64,000 bases of DNA from Actinocorallia aurantiaca. Lineage in GTDB: Bacteria > Actinomycetota > Actinomycetes > Streptosporangiales > Streptosporangiaceae. Positions 51,226 to 59,455 of this stretch are shown here, in pieces; positions within the stretch are counted from its first letter, which is position 1; each line of letters starts with the position of its first letter. The translations under genes were made by a program, and so were the position numbers. The notes under the pieces are model-generated. The model was given only the letters and a program-made list of their open reading frames with translations. It did no database searches and was not told the origin of the DNA. Where the stretch lies: assembly GCF_039533685.1 (NCBI RefSeq), contig NZ_BAAATZ010000029.1, positions 434,001 to 498,000 on the forward strand, in the 5' to 3' direction.

Positions 51226-51237
51226 TATAGTTCTGCC

Positions 51238-51795
51238 GTGAACCCCGACGACCCGCGCGCACAACGCACCCGCGCCCGCCTGCGCGCCGCGATCCTCCAC
51301 CTGGCCGCCCGCCACGACCCCGCCGCCCTCACCATGGCCGCCGTCGCCCGCCAGGCCGAGGTCAACCGCGCCACCGTCTACCAGCACTACCCCGACCTGG
51401 AGGCCCTCCTCACCGACGCGATGGAGGACGCCGTCACCCACCTCGCCCGCGCCGCCGCCTCCTGCCCCCTGGACGCCCCCCGCGACCACGCGCCCCCGCC
51501 CCTGCTCGACCTGTTCGGCCACGTCGCCGCCAACGCCCCCCTCTACCGGCGCATGCTCGGCACCCAGGGCAGCGCCCGCTTCGTCACCCGCATCCGCCAC
51601 GGCGTCACCGCCGCCCTCGCCGAGCGCTTCGCCCAGGGCCACCGCCCGCCCGGCCACACCGACGTGCCCGCCGACCTCCACGCCGCCTACCTCGCCGGAG
51701 CCCTCACCGGCGTCATCGCCCACTGGCTCACCGAACGCCCCGCCGACTCCCCGCAGGAGGCGGCCCTGTCCTTCTGGCGCCTCTTCCGCCCCTGA
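51238..51795 (+). CDS. TetR-family regulator
   Basis: A 185-residue TetR protein: RTRARLRAAILHLAARHDPA, LTMAAVARQAEVNRATVYQHY (HTH, residues ~10-52), and a TetR_C-like domain with YRRMLGTQGSARFVTRIRHG and AAYLAGALTGVIAHWLTE. GTG 51238 is ~7 nt after a TATAGT box, so the message is probably leaderless. The three-site operator array just upstream suggests cooperative autoregulation and control of the divergent DsbA-TPR gene. Confidence 0.88.
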   Translation: MNPDDPRAQRTRARLRAAILHLAARHDPAALTMAAVARQAEVNRATVYQHYPDLEALLTDAMEDAVTHLARAAASCPLDAPRDHAPPPLLDLFGHVAANAPLYRRMLGTQGSARFVTRIRHGVTAALAERFAQGHRPPGHTDVPADLHAAYLAGALTGVIAHWLTERPADSPQEAALSFWRLFRP

Positions 51796-51827
51796 CCCAC
51801 CGGCGCCCGGACGGCGCCGCCGGGGAT

Positions 51828-53030
51828 TCAGCGGGCGGCCGGGACCCGTGCCGCGGCGGAGGCCGCAGGGGTCCGCGCCGCCCGGGTGCGCTTGTCGAGA
51901 CGGGCGGCGAGGAGGGCCAGCAGCAGGGCGGCGCCGGACAGGAGGGCGCCGACCGGGTTCGGGGAGGTGTAGCCGAGGCCTCCGGCGATGACGAGGCCGC
52001 CGAGCCAGGCGGCGAGCGCGTTGCCGAGGTTGAAGGCGCCGATGTTGGCGGCCGAGGCCAGCGTCGGGGCCGCGGACGCCTGGTCCAGCACCCGCTTCTG
52101 CAGCGGGGGCACGGTCGCGAATCCGAGGGCGCCGATCAGGGTCAGGGTGATCGCCGCGAACACCTTGTCGTGGGCGGTCGCGGTGAAGACCAGCAGCGTC
52201 AGGGACAGGGCGCCCAGCGAGGCGAACAGCAGGGGCATCAGCGCGCGGTCGGCGAACTTCCCGCCGAGCAGGTTGCCCAGGAACATGCCGATCCCGAAGA
52301 GCACGAGCAGCCAGGTGACGGCGGCCTCGGAGTAGCCGGCGACCTCGGTCATCATCGGCGAGATGTAGGTGATGGCCGCGAACACGCCGCCGTAGCCGAG
52401 CACCGTCATCGCCATCGCGAGCCAGACCTGCGCGTTCTTGAACGCGGCGAACTCCGTGCGCACGCTCTGCGAGGCCGGAGGCCGGCCCGTGTCCGGCACC
52501 AGCCTCGCCACGCCCAGGAGCGCGACGACGCCGAGGGCGGCCACGAGGGCGAAGGTGGCACGCCAGCCGAACACCTGGCCGATGTAGGTGCCTCCCGGGA
52601 CGCCGACGATGTTCGCCACCGTCAGGCCCGTGAACATCAGCGAGATCGCCGACGCCTTCTTGCGGGGCGCGACCAGGGCGGCCGCGACCACGGAACCGAT
52701 GCCGAAGAACGCGCCGTGCGCCAGCGAGGCGACGACCCGCCCGGTCATCATCACCCCGAAACCGGGAGCCGCGGCGGAGAGCGCGTTGCCGGCGATGAAC
52801 AGGCCCATGAGGAGCATGAGCATCTTCTTGCGGGACGTCCTCGTCCCCGCGACCGTCAGCAGCGGGGCGCCGAACACCACGCCCAGGGCGTAACCGGTGA
52901 CGAGCCGGCCGGCCGTGGGGATCGAGACCCCGAAGTCGCCCGCGACCTGGGGCAGCACACCCATGATCACGAATTCGGTGGTGCCGATCCCGAAGGCTCC
53001 GACGGCCAGGGCCAAGAGCGCGAGAGGCAT
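51828..53030 (-). CDS. MFS transporter, DHA1 family
   Basis: A 400-residue, 12-helix efflux transporter. Motifs: GAFGIGTTEFVIMGVLPQVA in TM1, GYALGVVFGAPLLTVAGTRTSRKK (motif A, quoted in part), SLAHGAFFGIGSVVAAALV, and GVPGGTYIGQVFGWRATFAL (antiporter motif C). The C-terminal half has GNLLGGKFADRALMPLLF. It is close to the chloramphenicol/arabinose-type exporters. A divergent MarR gene with a TTGCA-type inverted repeat between them probably controls it. The substrate is unknown. Confidence 0.9.
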   Translation of the reverse strand: MPLALLALAVGAFGIGTTEFVIMGVLPQVAGDFGVSIPTAGRLVTGYALGVVFGAPLLTVAGTRTSRKKMLMLLMGLFIAGNALSAAAPGFGVMMTGRVVASLAHGAFFGIGSVVAAALVAPRKKASAISLMFTGLTVANIVGVPGGTYIGQVFGWRATFALVAALGVVALLGVARLVPDTGRPPASQSVRTEFAAFKNAQVWLAMAMTVLGYGGVFAAITYISPMMTEVAGYSEAAVTWLLVLFGIGMFLGNLLGGKFADRALMPLLFASLGALSLTLLVFTATAHDKVFAAITLTLIGALGFATVPPLQKRVLDQASAAPTLASAANIGAFNLGNALAAWLGGLVIAGGLGYTSPNPVGALLSGAALLLALLAARLDKRTRAARTPAASAAARVPAAR

Positions 53031-53081
53031 GGGAATGCCCTTCCAAGTGATTGCAGGAGGCTTTTACAAGCGCCGACAATA

Positions 53082-53106
53082 CTTGCAGACGCTCTATAAA
53101 TGCAAG
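53082..53106. promoter_or_regulatory. Inverted repeat between MFS and MarR genes
   Basis: CTTGCA (53082-53087) and TGCAAG (53101-53106) with a 13-nt spacer. A further ATTGCAGG half-site lies at 53050-53057. Likely MarR operator. Confidence 0.5.
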
Positions 53107-53164
53107 CGCGGTATGTTGGATCCGCCATCGCACACCGACCGCGGCCGCAGACGAAGGAGGCTCC

Positions 53165-53635
53165 GTGACCACGACGGTCCCCGAACTCGCCCAGGGCTGG
53201 TGCGCCCTGTCCCTCCTGCACGGCCGGATCGAGACGCGCCTCGAACGAGCCCTGCAGGCCGCGCACGACCTGAGCGTGCGCGAGTACACCCTGCTCGACG
53301 TCCTCAGCCGCCAGCATTCCGGAGAAGGCGGGCACCTGCAGATGAAGCAGGTCGCCGACGCCGTCGTCCTCAGCCAGAGCGCCACGACCCGCCTGGTCAC
53401 CCGGCTCGAGGATCGCGGCCTGCTGTCCCGCTACCTGTGCCCCACCGACCGCCGCGGCATCTACACCGACGTCTCCGACGACGGCCTCTCGCTCCTTCGC
53501 CGGGCCCGCCCCACCCACGACGACGCCCTGCGCGAAGCCTTGGACGAAGCGGCCCGCGACCCTCGGCTCCACCGCCTGGTCCAGGCCGTGGAGGAACTGA
53601 ACGGCTCCCCGCCCGCCCGCACGCCGCAGGTATGA
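53165..53635 (+). CDS. MarR-family regulator of the divergent MFS gene
   Basis: A 156-residue winged-helix regulator: LSLLHGRIETRLERALQAAH dimer helix, LSVREYTLLDVLSRQHSGEG, recognition helix QMKQVADAVVLSQSATTRLV and wing LCPTDRRGIYTDVSDDG. GTG 53165 has GAAGGAGG a few bases upstream. Likely represses the divergent DHA1 transporter and senses its substrate. Confidence 0.88.
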   Translation: MTTTVPELAQGWCALSLLHGRIETRLERALQAAHDLSVREYTLLDVLSRQHSGEGGHLQMKQVADAVVLSQSATTRLVTRLEDRGLLSRYLCPTDRRGIYTDVSDDGLSLLRRARPTHDDALREALDEAARDPRLHRLVQAVEELNGSPPARTPQV

Positions 53636-53647
53636 GCACGGAGCCGC

Positions 53648-54679
53648 TCAGGCGAGGCGGGTGGTGAGCAGCCGGTGGAGGTTTCCGCCGAGGATCTTGC
53701 GGATGTCGGGTTCGGGGAGGCCGCGGGCGAGGAGTTCGCCGGTGAGCAGGGGCAGGCCCGAGGGGCCGGCCAGGCCGGGGAGGGTGGCCATGACGTCGAA
53801 GTCGACGGATCCCGCGGGGTCTTCGCAGCAGGGCGGGGTGAGGTCGGTGTAGACCTCGTGGATGAAGTCCGGGCCGAGGCCGACGTGGTCGACGCCCGCC
53901 ACCGACGCGATGTGCTCGATGTGGTCGGCCAGCCGGGCGAGGGTGTAGCCGGACGGGTCGGCGTCCAGGAAGCCCGGCAGGAAGTTCACGCAGACCACTC
54001 CGCCGGAGGCCGCGACGCCCCGGATCTGGTCGTCGGTCAGGTTGCGGTGGTGGTCGCGCAGGGCGCGGGCGCTGGAATGGGTGGCGATCACCGGCCGGGA
54101 CGCGAGTTCGAGGACGTGCTCCACCCCGCTGGCGCCCAGGTGGGAGATGTCCAGCAGGATGCCGAGCCGCTCCATCTCGGCCACGGCCTGCACGCCCGCG
54201 GCGGTCAGGCGGCTCGCGGTGGCGTCCTCGCCGCTGCCGTCGGCGAGCGGGGTGCGTCCCCAGTGCGCCAGTGAGGCGATGCGGACGCCGAGCCGGTGCA
54301 CGGTGGCGAGGAGTTCGATGTTCGCGTCCAGGCCGGGCATGCTCTCCAGCGCCAGGACCAGCGCGATCCTCCCCTCGGCCAGTGCCGCGTCGATCTGCGG
54401 CCCGTCGAGGCACAGCCGGACGTCGGCGGCGTTGCCCTCGGCGATCGCGTGCGCGCACTCGATCATCCGGAGCGTCTCGCGCAGCGCCCCCTCGGGCCTG
54501 AACTGGTCGTCGATGAACACCGGAAGCACCTGGAGGTCGACTCCGCCCGCGCGGAGCTGCGGCAGCCACCGCTCCCTGAAGAACGACGCCCACCGTGCGG
54601 GAGGGCGGGCCACCACCGCCATCAGCAGGTCGTTGTGCGCGTCGGCCACCACCGCGTTCCCATGCAAGTCAGCAGGCAT
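53648..54679 (-). CDS. Membrane dipeptidase, peptidase family M19
   Basis: A 343-residue zinc dipeptidase of the amidohydrolase superfamily. Motifs: VVADAHNDLLMAVVARP (His-x-Asp metal ligands) near residue 14, ALESMPGLDANIE with the bridging Glu near residue 115, LDISHLGASGVEHVLELAS near residue 190 and PVIATHSSARALRDHHRNLT near residue 213. DHVGLGPDF carries the conserved Asp. It has no signal peptide, so it should be cytoplasmic. It converges with the MarR gene. Confidence 0.9.
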   Translation of the reverse strand: MPADLHGNAVVADAHNDLLMAVVARPPARWASFFRERWLPQLRAGGVDLQVLPVFIDDQFRPEGALRETLRMIECAHAIAEGNAADVRLCLDGPQIDAALAEGRIALVLALESMPGLDANIELLATVHRLGVRIASLAHWGRTPLADGSGEDATASRLTAAGVQAVAEMERLGILLDISHLGASGVEHVLELASRPVIATHSSARALRDHHRNLTDDQIRGVAASGGVVCVNFLPGFLDADPSGYTLARLADHIEHIASVAGVDHVGLGPDFIHEVYTDLTPPCCEDPAGSVDFDVMATLPGLAGPSGLPLLTGELLARGLPEPDIRKILGGNLHRLLTTRLA

Positions 54680-54798
54680 GGCCCGCACTGTAACCCGGCG
54701 GTGTGCTGAGCCCCTCCCAGGGCTCCGGTCGGTCGAGAGCGAAACCGCGGCATCCGGGAAGCAAGAGGCCGTCTGGTGCGCGCAGGCCATCCGGGGCA

Positions 54799-56643
54799 TC
54801 AGGCGGGTTCGGCTTGGAGCGTCTCGGTCACGGGGCGGCGGCCTCCGAGGAGGGCGGGGACCGCGGTGAGCGCCGCCACCACGAGCACGGTCGCCGGCAC
54901 CAGGGCGAGCAGCTGCCACAGCGGGGGAAGCGTGGCTCTGCCGCTGTCGCCGCCGGTGACCGCGTTTATCGCGTGGAACAGTGCGAATCCTCCCGGGAAG
55001 GCGCCCGCGACGGCGCCGGCGAGCGCGGGGAGCACCTGGGCGGCCGCCAGCGCCGCGCCCGCTTCACCGGGGGTCGCGCCGAGGGCGCGCGCCAGCGCGG
55101 AGGAACGCCGGTTGTCGAGCACCGTCGCCCAGGTGATGAAGACGGCGTTGACCGCCGCCAGGCAGAACAGCGTGACCATCACGACGAGGAGCACCCGGCG
55201 CAGCGGCTCCGCCTGGGCATCGCCGTATCCGCCGGCGGGCGGCCCGGCGGTGAGGAAGGCATCGAGGACCAGCGCGACGTAGACCCCGCTGACCGTGACC
55301 GCGATGCTGGCCACGTTCAGCATCGCGCGGCGCGGCCGGCGGGCCGTGATGCGCAGGGCGAGGAGCAGCGGTACGGGCAGCCGCGCCGAGACCGCGATGA
55401 GCCATCCGGTGCGGCGGGGCGGGCGCGCCGAGTCGGCCAGCGCGACGACGGTGCTGGAGCGGGCGGCGCGCACGGCCGGGACAACGGTCGCGGCCGCCGC
55501 GATTCCGAGTGCGGCGGCGCTCACCAAGCCGATCGTGGACGGGGTCATCGACGGCGTGCCCGCGCTGCCGATGAGGCCGGCTCCGGACGCGGTGAGCAGC
55601 GGGGCGGCCAGCGCTCCGACCGCCAGCCCGGCCGCGGCCGCGATGACGGCCACGAGGACGTACTCCGCGAGGAGCACGGCGGCGACCAGGCCCGGTGCGC
55701 CGCCGGCCGCCTTGAGGAGTCCGACGCGTCTGGTCTGCCCGGCCATCCGGCCGCCGACCAGCACCGAGACGCTGGCCACGGCGAGCAGCCCGAGCAGCCA
55801 GGCTCCCATCCGCAGAAGGATCTGGGCGTCTTCGGCCGGCTCGGTGGCGTCTTCACGGATGGTCTCCCATGACTCCAGGCGCGGAGCGTCCAGGCTCTTC
55901 GAGAGGTGGGCTCCGACGAACGCCCGTGCCTCATCCGGGTGGGCCAGCTTCAGGTTCATCACATGGGCCAGGGAGCCGGGGTCCGAAGTGAGGCTCCGCG
56001 CGTCCGCCCGGGTGAGCCAGACCAGGCCGGGAGTCTGCAGCAGGCCCGGAGGGAGCCTGGACAGCTCCTCGGGAGTCGCACCGCTCGCGCAACCGACGGC
56101 GACGATGCAGGACGCCTGCGGGTAGGGCGCCACGGCGGCGGTGACCGCGACACCGACGACCTCGAACGCCCGGCCGCCCAGGGTGACCGGATCGCCGACG
56201 CGCAGACCGAGCGCCTCGGCGAAGGCGGCCTCGACCACCACACCGCCCTCGCTGACCCAGCCGCCCCGCGTCAGCTCGGGCTGGTCGACCGACGCGGGCG
56301 CGGCGTCACGCCCCACCGCCTGCACATCCGACGTGCGGCCGGACGCCTGGAGTTTCGCCGGAGCGACCGGGTACGGGCCGCTGTGGTCGATGACGCCGGG
56401 AGCACCGGCCAGTTCCTCGAGGCCGGAAAGCCCGGCGGGCCGGTCCGCAACGGCGACCACGTCAGGGCCGCTGGTCGCCTCCCGGGTGCTCTGGTACGGG
56501 TCGTCGGCCGCGTCGCGCAGAACGAGCCCGAGTGTCAGCGTCGTGGTGGCCGCCATGATGGCCAGCAGCAGAAGCGCGGCCTCGACGGGACGCCTCCGGA
56601 GGTCGCGCACGGCGAGGCGGCCTATGAGCAGGATCCGGCCCAT
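54799..56643 (-). CDS. FtsX-like ABC efflux permease
   Basis: A 614-residue permease with duplicated FtsX domains. TM1 lies at residues ~17-40, with a large extracytoplasmic MacB-PCD-like domain to ~250. Then three TM (GAWLLGLLAVASVSVLVGGR, LLAEYVLVAVIAAAAGLAVG), a second TM near ARRPRRAMLNVASIAVTVSG and a final FtsX block (LLVVMVTLFCLAAVNAVFIT, ending TETLQAEPA). It works with the ATPase encoded at its 5' side, but that ATPase gene is now split by the integrated element, so this exporter is probably non-functional or depends on another ATPase. Confidence 0.88.
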   Translation of the reverse strand: MGRILLIGRLAVRDLRRRPVEAALLLLAIMAATTTLTLGLVLRDAADDPYQSTREATSGPDVVAVADRPAGLSGLEELAGAPGVIDHSGPYPVAPAKLQASGRTSDVQAVGRDAAPASVDQPELTRGGWVSEGGVVVEAAFAEALGLRVGDPVTLGGRAFEVVGVAVTAAVAPYPQASCIVAVGCASGATPEELSRLPPGLLQTPGLVWLTRADARSLTSDPGSLAHVMNLKLAHPDEARAFVGAHLSKSLDAPRLESWETIREDATEPAEDAQILLRMGAWLLGLLAVASVSVLVGGRMAGQTRRVGLLKAAGGAPGLVAAVLLAEYVLVAVIAAAAGLAVGALAAPLLTASGAGLIGSAGTPSMTPSTIGLVSAAALGIAAAATVVPAVRAARSSTVVALADSARPPRRTGWLIAVSARLPVPLLLALRITARRPRRAMLNVASIAVTVSGVYVALVLDAFLTAGPPAGGYGDAQAEPLRRVLLVVMVTLFCLAAVNAVFITWATVLDNRRSSALARALGATPGEAGAALAAAQVLPALAGAVAGAFPGGFALFHAINAVTGGDSGRATLPPLWQLLALVPATVLVVAALTAVPALLGGRRPVTETLQAEPA

Positions 56644-56648
56644 CGCCC

Positions 56649-57246
56649 TCAGTCCTCCAGTCCGGCGAGCGCCCCGAGCCGCCCGGTGGTTCCGCCGGTC
56701 AGCCTGGTCTCGTCCACGAACGCGCCGTCGCGCATCGAGATCAACCGGTCCGCGGTCGCCGCGATCCGCGCGTCGTGAGTGACGATGACCAGCGTCTGAC
56801 CGGACTCGTGCAGGCCATCGAAGAGCCGCAGGACGTCCAGGGTGGCGGCGCTGTCCAGATTCCCGGTCGGCTCGTCGGCGAGGACGACCGACGGTTCGTT
56901 GCTCAACGCCCGGGCGACCGCGACCCGCTGCCGCTGGCCGCCGGACAGCGCGGAGGGCGGGAAACGCGCCCGATGGTCGAGCCCGACCCGCTCCAGCAGC
57001 TCCTGCGCACGCCGCCTGGCCGCCCGCGGCGAGCGGCCCGCCAGCAACGCCGGCAGCTCGACGTTCTCCACGGCGGTGAGCTCCTCCATCAGGTGGAAGG
57101 ACTGGAAGACGAAACCGACGGCGGTCCGCCGCATCCGGGCCAGAGCCCTCTCCCCGATGTCGTCGATCCGACGGCCGTTCAGCCACACCTCTCCGCCCGA
57201 CGGCCGGTCCAGCCCCCCGAGCAGGTGCAGCAGCGTGGACTTACCG
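56649..57246 (-). pseudogene. 3' part of ABC ATPase interrupted in its Walker A motif
   Basis: The C-terminal ~198 residues of a LolD/MacB-type ATPase: KSTLLHLLGGLDRPSGGEVW (starts at the Walker A Lys), VGFVFQSFHLMEELTAVENV, LSGGQRQRVAVARAL, VVLADEPTGNLDSAATLD, TLVIVTHDARIAATADR. The first 51 residues lie at 63678-63524. Upstream of KST the frame reads into element sequence (NPISG), so no normal start remains; internal ATG 57188 would make a protein without Walker A. It ends 5 bp before the FtsX permease. Confidence 0.9.
57241..57246. other. attL core of the integrated element
   Basis: TTACCG at the junction between ATPase codons (GGT AAG TCC on the minus strand) and element DNA; the same hexamer is at the right end (63524-63529). 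Left-flank plus right-flank sequence restores the Walker A codons. Confidence 0.8.
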
Positions 57247-57336
57247 GATATCGGATTGTGACCATCCGCCGGTGGGCCACTGCCGGGGCTCGAGTGCGTT
57301 GGCCTTACGGGGGCGAGACAGATCGGGGAGGGTGGA

Positions 57337-57502
57337 CGGATCCGGACTTGGGTGGGGCAGCAAGGCCGCTAGCATCCGGCGAACGGGCAGGTCTCCGCCA
57401 TGAGCGAAGCTCACCCGTAGGGCGCGAAGCGTGGCGGTGCCCCGCTGCCCGTAAGCCCGAGGGAGTGGCCTTGCGCGGGGTTCCCGCCCAAGTCTGGATC
57501 CG
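57337..57502 (+). ncRNA. Candidate structured RNA at the element's left end
   Basis: Positions 57337-57356 pair with 57483-57502 in a continuous 20-bp helix (18 Watson-Crick, 2 G-U pairs). Inside are ACGGGCAG/CTGCCCGT (57383-57390 / 57445-57452), CCGCCA/TGGCGG (57395-57400 / 57432-57437), and two small GAA-loop hairpins TGAGC-GAA-GCTCA (57401-57413) and CGC-GAA-GCG (57423-57431). No protein-coding frame fits. The strand is uncertain because the helix can form from either transcript; G-U pairs favour the plus strand. It could also act as DNA, for example as an origin or resolution structure. Confidence 0.5.
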
Positions 57503-57560
57503 GCCGCCCGGCTGTCCGTGCGGCGGGTTGTTGGCGCTTCGTATGTTGGCTGCGTCTTGA

Positions 57561-57815
57561 TTAGACGGCAGGAGGTGGGTCCTGCGGGGGCTGCTGGCTT
57601 CCGATAAATTGGGAAGGGTCGGGTTCGCGACGCTTGTTCAGAACCAAGAGAATCTTGGCGAGCTTGTCCATAATCCGTGGACGGTCGGCTGGATGCGTGC
57701 CGTTGAGCGCCAACTCAGCGATCTTCATGTCGCGACGGTGGTTCAAGTACAACCGTGCATACATCAGCAGGAAGGCCAGGAAGGTTCCCGAACTGATTAT
57801 CTGCCAAATTTCCAC
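57561..57815 (-). CDS. Small single-span membrane protein of the element
   Basis: An 84-residue protein: one N-terminal hydrophobic helix (IWQIISSGTFLAFLLMYARL) followed by a basic, hydrophilic tail (NHRRDMKIAELALNG, RIMDKLAKILLVLNKRRE) and a Pro/Gln-rich end. I do not recognise a family. Small Spd-like membrane proteins are common in actinomycete plasmids, but similarity is only in general layout. GTG 57815 has AGGGG 5-6 nt upstream. Its upstream region 57816-58120 holds no clear gene. Confidence 0.5.
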   Translation of the reverse strand: MEIWQIISSGTFLAFLLMYARLYLNHRRDMKIAELALNGTHPADRPRIMDKLAKILLVLNKRREPDPSQFIGSQQPPQDPPPAV

Positions 57816-58119
57816 TGTTACCCCTGCTTGCCTGTCTGGCCGAGCAGGGCGGGTGCGCGTCAGCTCGACCAGGGTTTGCCTGGTTGAACTGAGCACCGCC
57901 GCCCGGAACAGTGGAGACTCAGGGATCGCCTCCCCTTGGGAAGGCGTCTGGTTCTTCCTCTCTGTAGGACCCTAGCAGCAAGCAGCAGCCTGTTACCGAT
58001 CAGCGCTTCCGGGGCACTGACGTTATGTAACTTGACGAAATTGCACAGAACTAGGCGTCATGAGACCCACCTACACGCTTAAGCGCCATTCAGACGGGCC
58101 TCGTAAACTATACCGCTAA

Positions 58120-58166
58120 CCCCTTCGAGGGGGAGGTTTGTTTGGTTTTTCCGTCCCTCGAAGGGA
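58120..58166 (+). terminator. Paired hairpins with T-rich tract
   Basis: CCCCT-TCG-AGGGG (58120-58132) is followed by GAGGTTTGTTTGGTTTTT, a good intrinsic terminator on the plus strand. TCCCT-CGA-AGGGA (58154-58166) follows. The region 57816-58538 is otherwise without a gene I can support. Confidence 0.6.
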
Positions 58167-58418
58167 TGATTCCTTGCTGGGTAGACCAGTCCGCTCCAGC
58201 ATGATCCCCTTCTCTTCTCGACTCGGGGCGGCAGTGCATGAGCATCAGAGGATCGGCGCTACCTGGACGCGTGGGCAGGAGACTCAAACTGGCATGAACC
58301 TTGCCACCTTGGGATGCGGCCGCTCGGTCGCAGACGCGTTCCTGGGGGAGCTGATCCCTGTGCGCCCGCTCGGCAGAGGGTGGGAACCGCAGCAAAGCGG
58401 TGGCCCGGCCAGCTGTAC

Positions 58419-58490
58419 CACGCGCCCGGCGCTTGCGCCGGGCGCGTGAGTGCAGCGATGAGCCGGGACCGCCGCGACAGCGGCGGTCCC
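58419..58490 (-). terminator. Two strong tandem hairpins after the HTH gene
   Basis: CACGCGCCCGGCGC (58419-58432) pairs exactly with 58435-58448 (14 bp, TT loop). GGGACCGCCGC (58465-58475) pairs exactly with 58480-58490 (11 bp, GACA loop). Both lie downstream of the leftward HTH gene ending at 58539. Confidence 0.65.
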
Positions 58491-58538
58491 TCTTGATCCT
58501 GTAGGGGAAAGCCTCACACAGAACCGAAACGACCCGCG

Positions 58539-58757
58539 CTAACCCGCGTCTTGTTCGGGCGGACGTGCCCAGCGATGTGCCGTAGCCGTGGGGATGCCGG
58601 TCAGTTCGGAAATCTGCCTGTAGCTGAGGCCGCTGTCTGCCAAAGCTGCGAGTACGGCAGCCCCTGCCTGCGTGTTGATGTGGCGACGCCGCCATGCCTC
58701 AACAGCAGCCGAAACAAGATCTTCTCGGGAATCGCCGGAATGACCTTCCGGCAGCAA
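58539..58757 (-). CDS. Small HTH DNA-binding protein of the element
   Basis: A ~72-residue protein with a C-terminal helix-turn-helix: LADSGLSYRQISELTGIPTA then TAHRWARPPEQ, similar to resolvase or sigma-region-4 type HTHs. The N-terminal half is a charged helix (LVSAAVEAWRRRHINTQAGA). The start is TTG 58757, with a weak ribosome site, so the exact N-terminus is uncertain. Divergent from the HATPase operon with two tandem palindromic operators in between; it may be the repressor of the element. Confidence 0.6.
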   Translation of the reverse strand: MLPEGHSGDSREDLVSAAVEAWRRRHINTQAGAAVLAALADSGLSYRQISELTGIPTATAHRWARPPEQDAG

Positions 58758-58795
58758 TTAGGTTAGTGCTTCTTCGAGGTCCACTTGCACCCCCC

Positions 58796-58837
58796 TGTCT
58801 CATTGTGAGACAGTCCTCGTGTCTCATAGTGAGACAC
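58796..58837. promoter_or_regulatory. Two tandem TGTCTCA-N3-TGAGACA operators
   Basis: TGTCTCA-TTG-TGAGACA (58796-58812) and GTGTCTCA-TAG-TGAGACAC (58819-58837) are perfect palindromes with centres 24 bp apart. The second ends 3 bp before the ATG at 58841. They lie between the divergent HTH gene and the HATPase gene. Confidence 0.75.
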
Positions 58838-58840
58838 TAC

Positions 58841-58927
58841 ATGATCCCCAGAAACAAAACGGACAAAGCGGCCCCGGTAAGTGCTGCGAACACGAACCGG
58901 GACCTTGATCAGACGATGGAGGTCTGA
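58841..58927 (+). CDS. 28-residue leader ORF
   Basis: MIPRNKTDKAAPVSAANTNR then DLDQTMEV, starting 3 bp after the second operator and ending 3 bp before the HATPase GTG. There is no ribosome site, so it would be translated only as a leaderless message. It may couple translation to the next gene or be chance. Confidence 0.35.
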   Translation: MIPRNKTDKAAPVSAANTNRDLDQTMEV

Positions 58928-58930
58928 CCC

Positions 58931-59455
58931 GTGTTCAATGGTAGGGGCATCGGAGAAACTGTTCATCCGGCAAGAACGGACCAGCAGGGCAGCAGCCTGA
59001 GCGCGGAACGTGACTTCATCGCGGAACCGGTAGAGGTGCGGGCGGGGCGGGTCTGGCTACGGGAGGTGCTTCCTGCGTCCTGCCTGGTGCGTGACGACTG
59101 CCTGATGGTCCTGTCTGAGCTGATGGGCAACGCTGCGGAGCACGGGAGCGGACACCTGCTGAGGGTGCGGGTGGAGCACGATGCGGGGCGCGTCTGGGGC
59201 GTGCTGGTGGAGCACGACTTCCCCGATGAGACGGCGGTGCCACGTGTGGAGTTGAGCGCGCTGCTTGAGGCGGGGCGGCTGCTGAGTGCGCCGACCATCT
59301 ATCGGCCGAAGGTGGCAGAGCTTCGGGAGCGCGGACGGGGCCTGCTGCTGGTCGGGGATCTGTGTACCGCGTGGGAGGCAGAACGGATCCTGGGGTGCCT
59401 GGTCATCCGCTGGTGGCTGGATGGCTGCCGGTGCGAGGAGGGCGGGCCGTGCTGA
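58931..59455 (+). CDS. Histidine-kinase-like ATPase (anti-sigma-factor type HATPase_c)
   Basis: A 174-residue GHKL-type ATP-binding protein. N-box: CLMVLSELMGNAAEHGSGHL (Glu and Asn for Mg-ATP) near residue 65. A G-box-like ELRERGRGLLLVGDLC lies near residue 135, with a Cys-rich tail (LDGCRCEEGGPC). There is no dimerisation or His-phosphorylation domain. Similar stand-alone ATPases sit beside HTH genes in actinomycete plasmids and act as regulators. GTG 58931 has GGAGG 8 nt upstream. The 3' end overlaps the next small gene. Confidence 0.8.
   Translation: MFNGRGIGETVHPARTDQQGSSLSAERDFIAEPVEVRAGRVWLREVLPASCLVRDDCLMVLSELMGNAAEHGSGHLLRVRVEHDAGRVWGVLVEHDFPDETAVPRVELSALLEAGRLLSAPTIYRPKVAELRERGRGLLLVGDLCTAWEAERILGCLVIRWWLDGCRCEEGGPC

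Noticed and set aside
57383..57452. tRNA-like cloverleaf at the element's left end
   Set aside because: The 8-bp end helix and size recall a tRNA, but there is no T-loop sequence, anticodon arm or CCA-like end on either strand. A different structured RNA fits better.
58138..58449. 104-codon plus-strand frame in the element
   Set aside because: It runs through two perfect hairpins and has no ribosome site; more likely non-coding.
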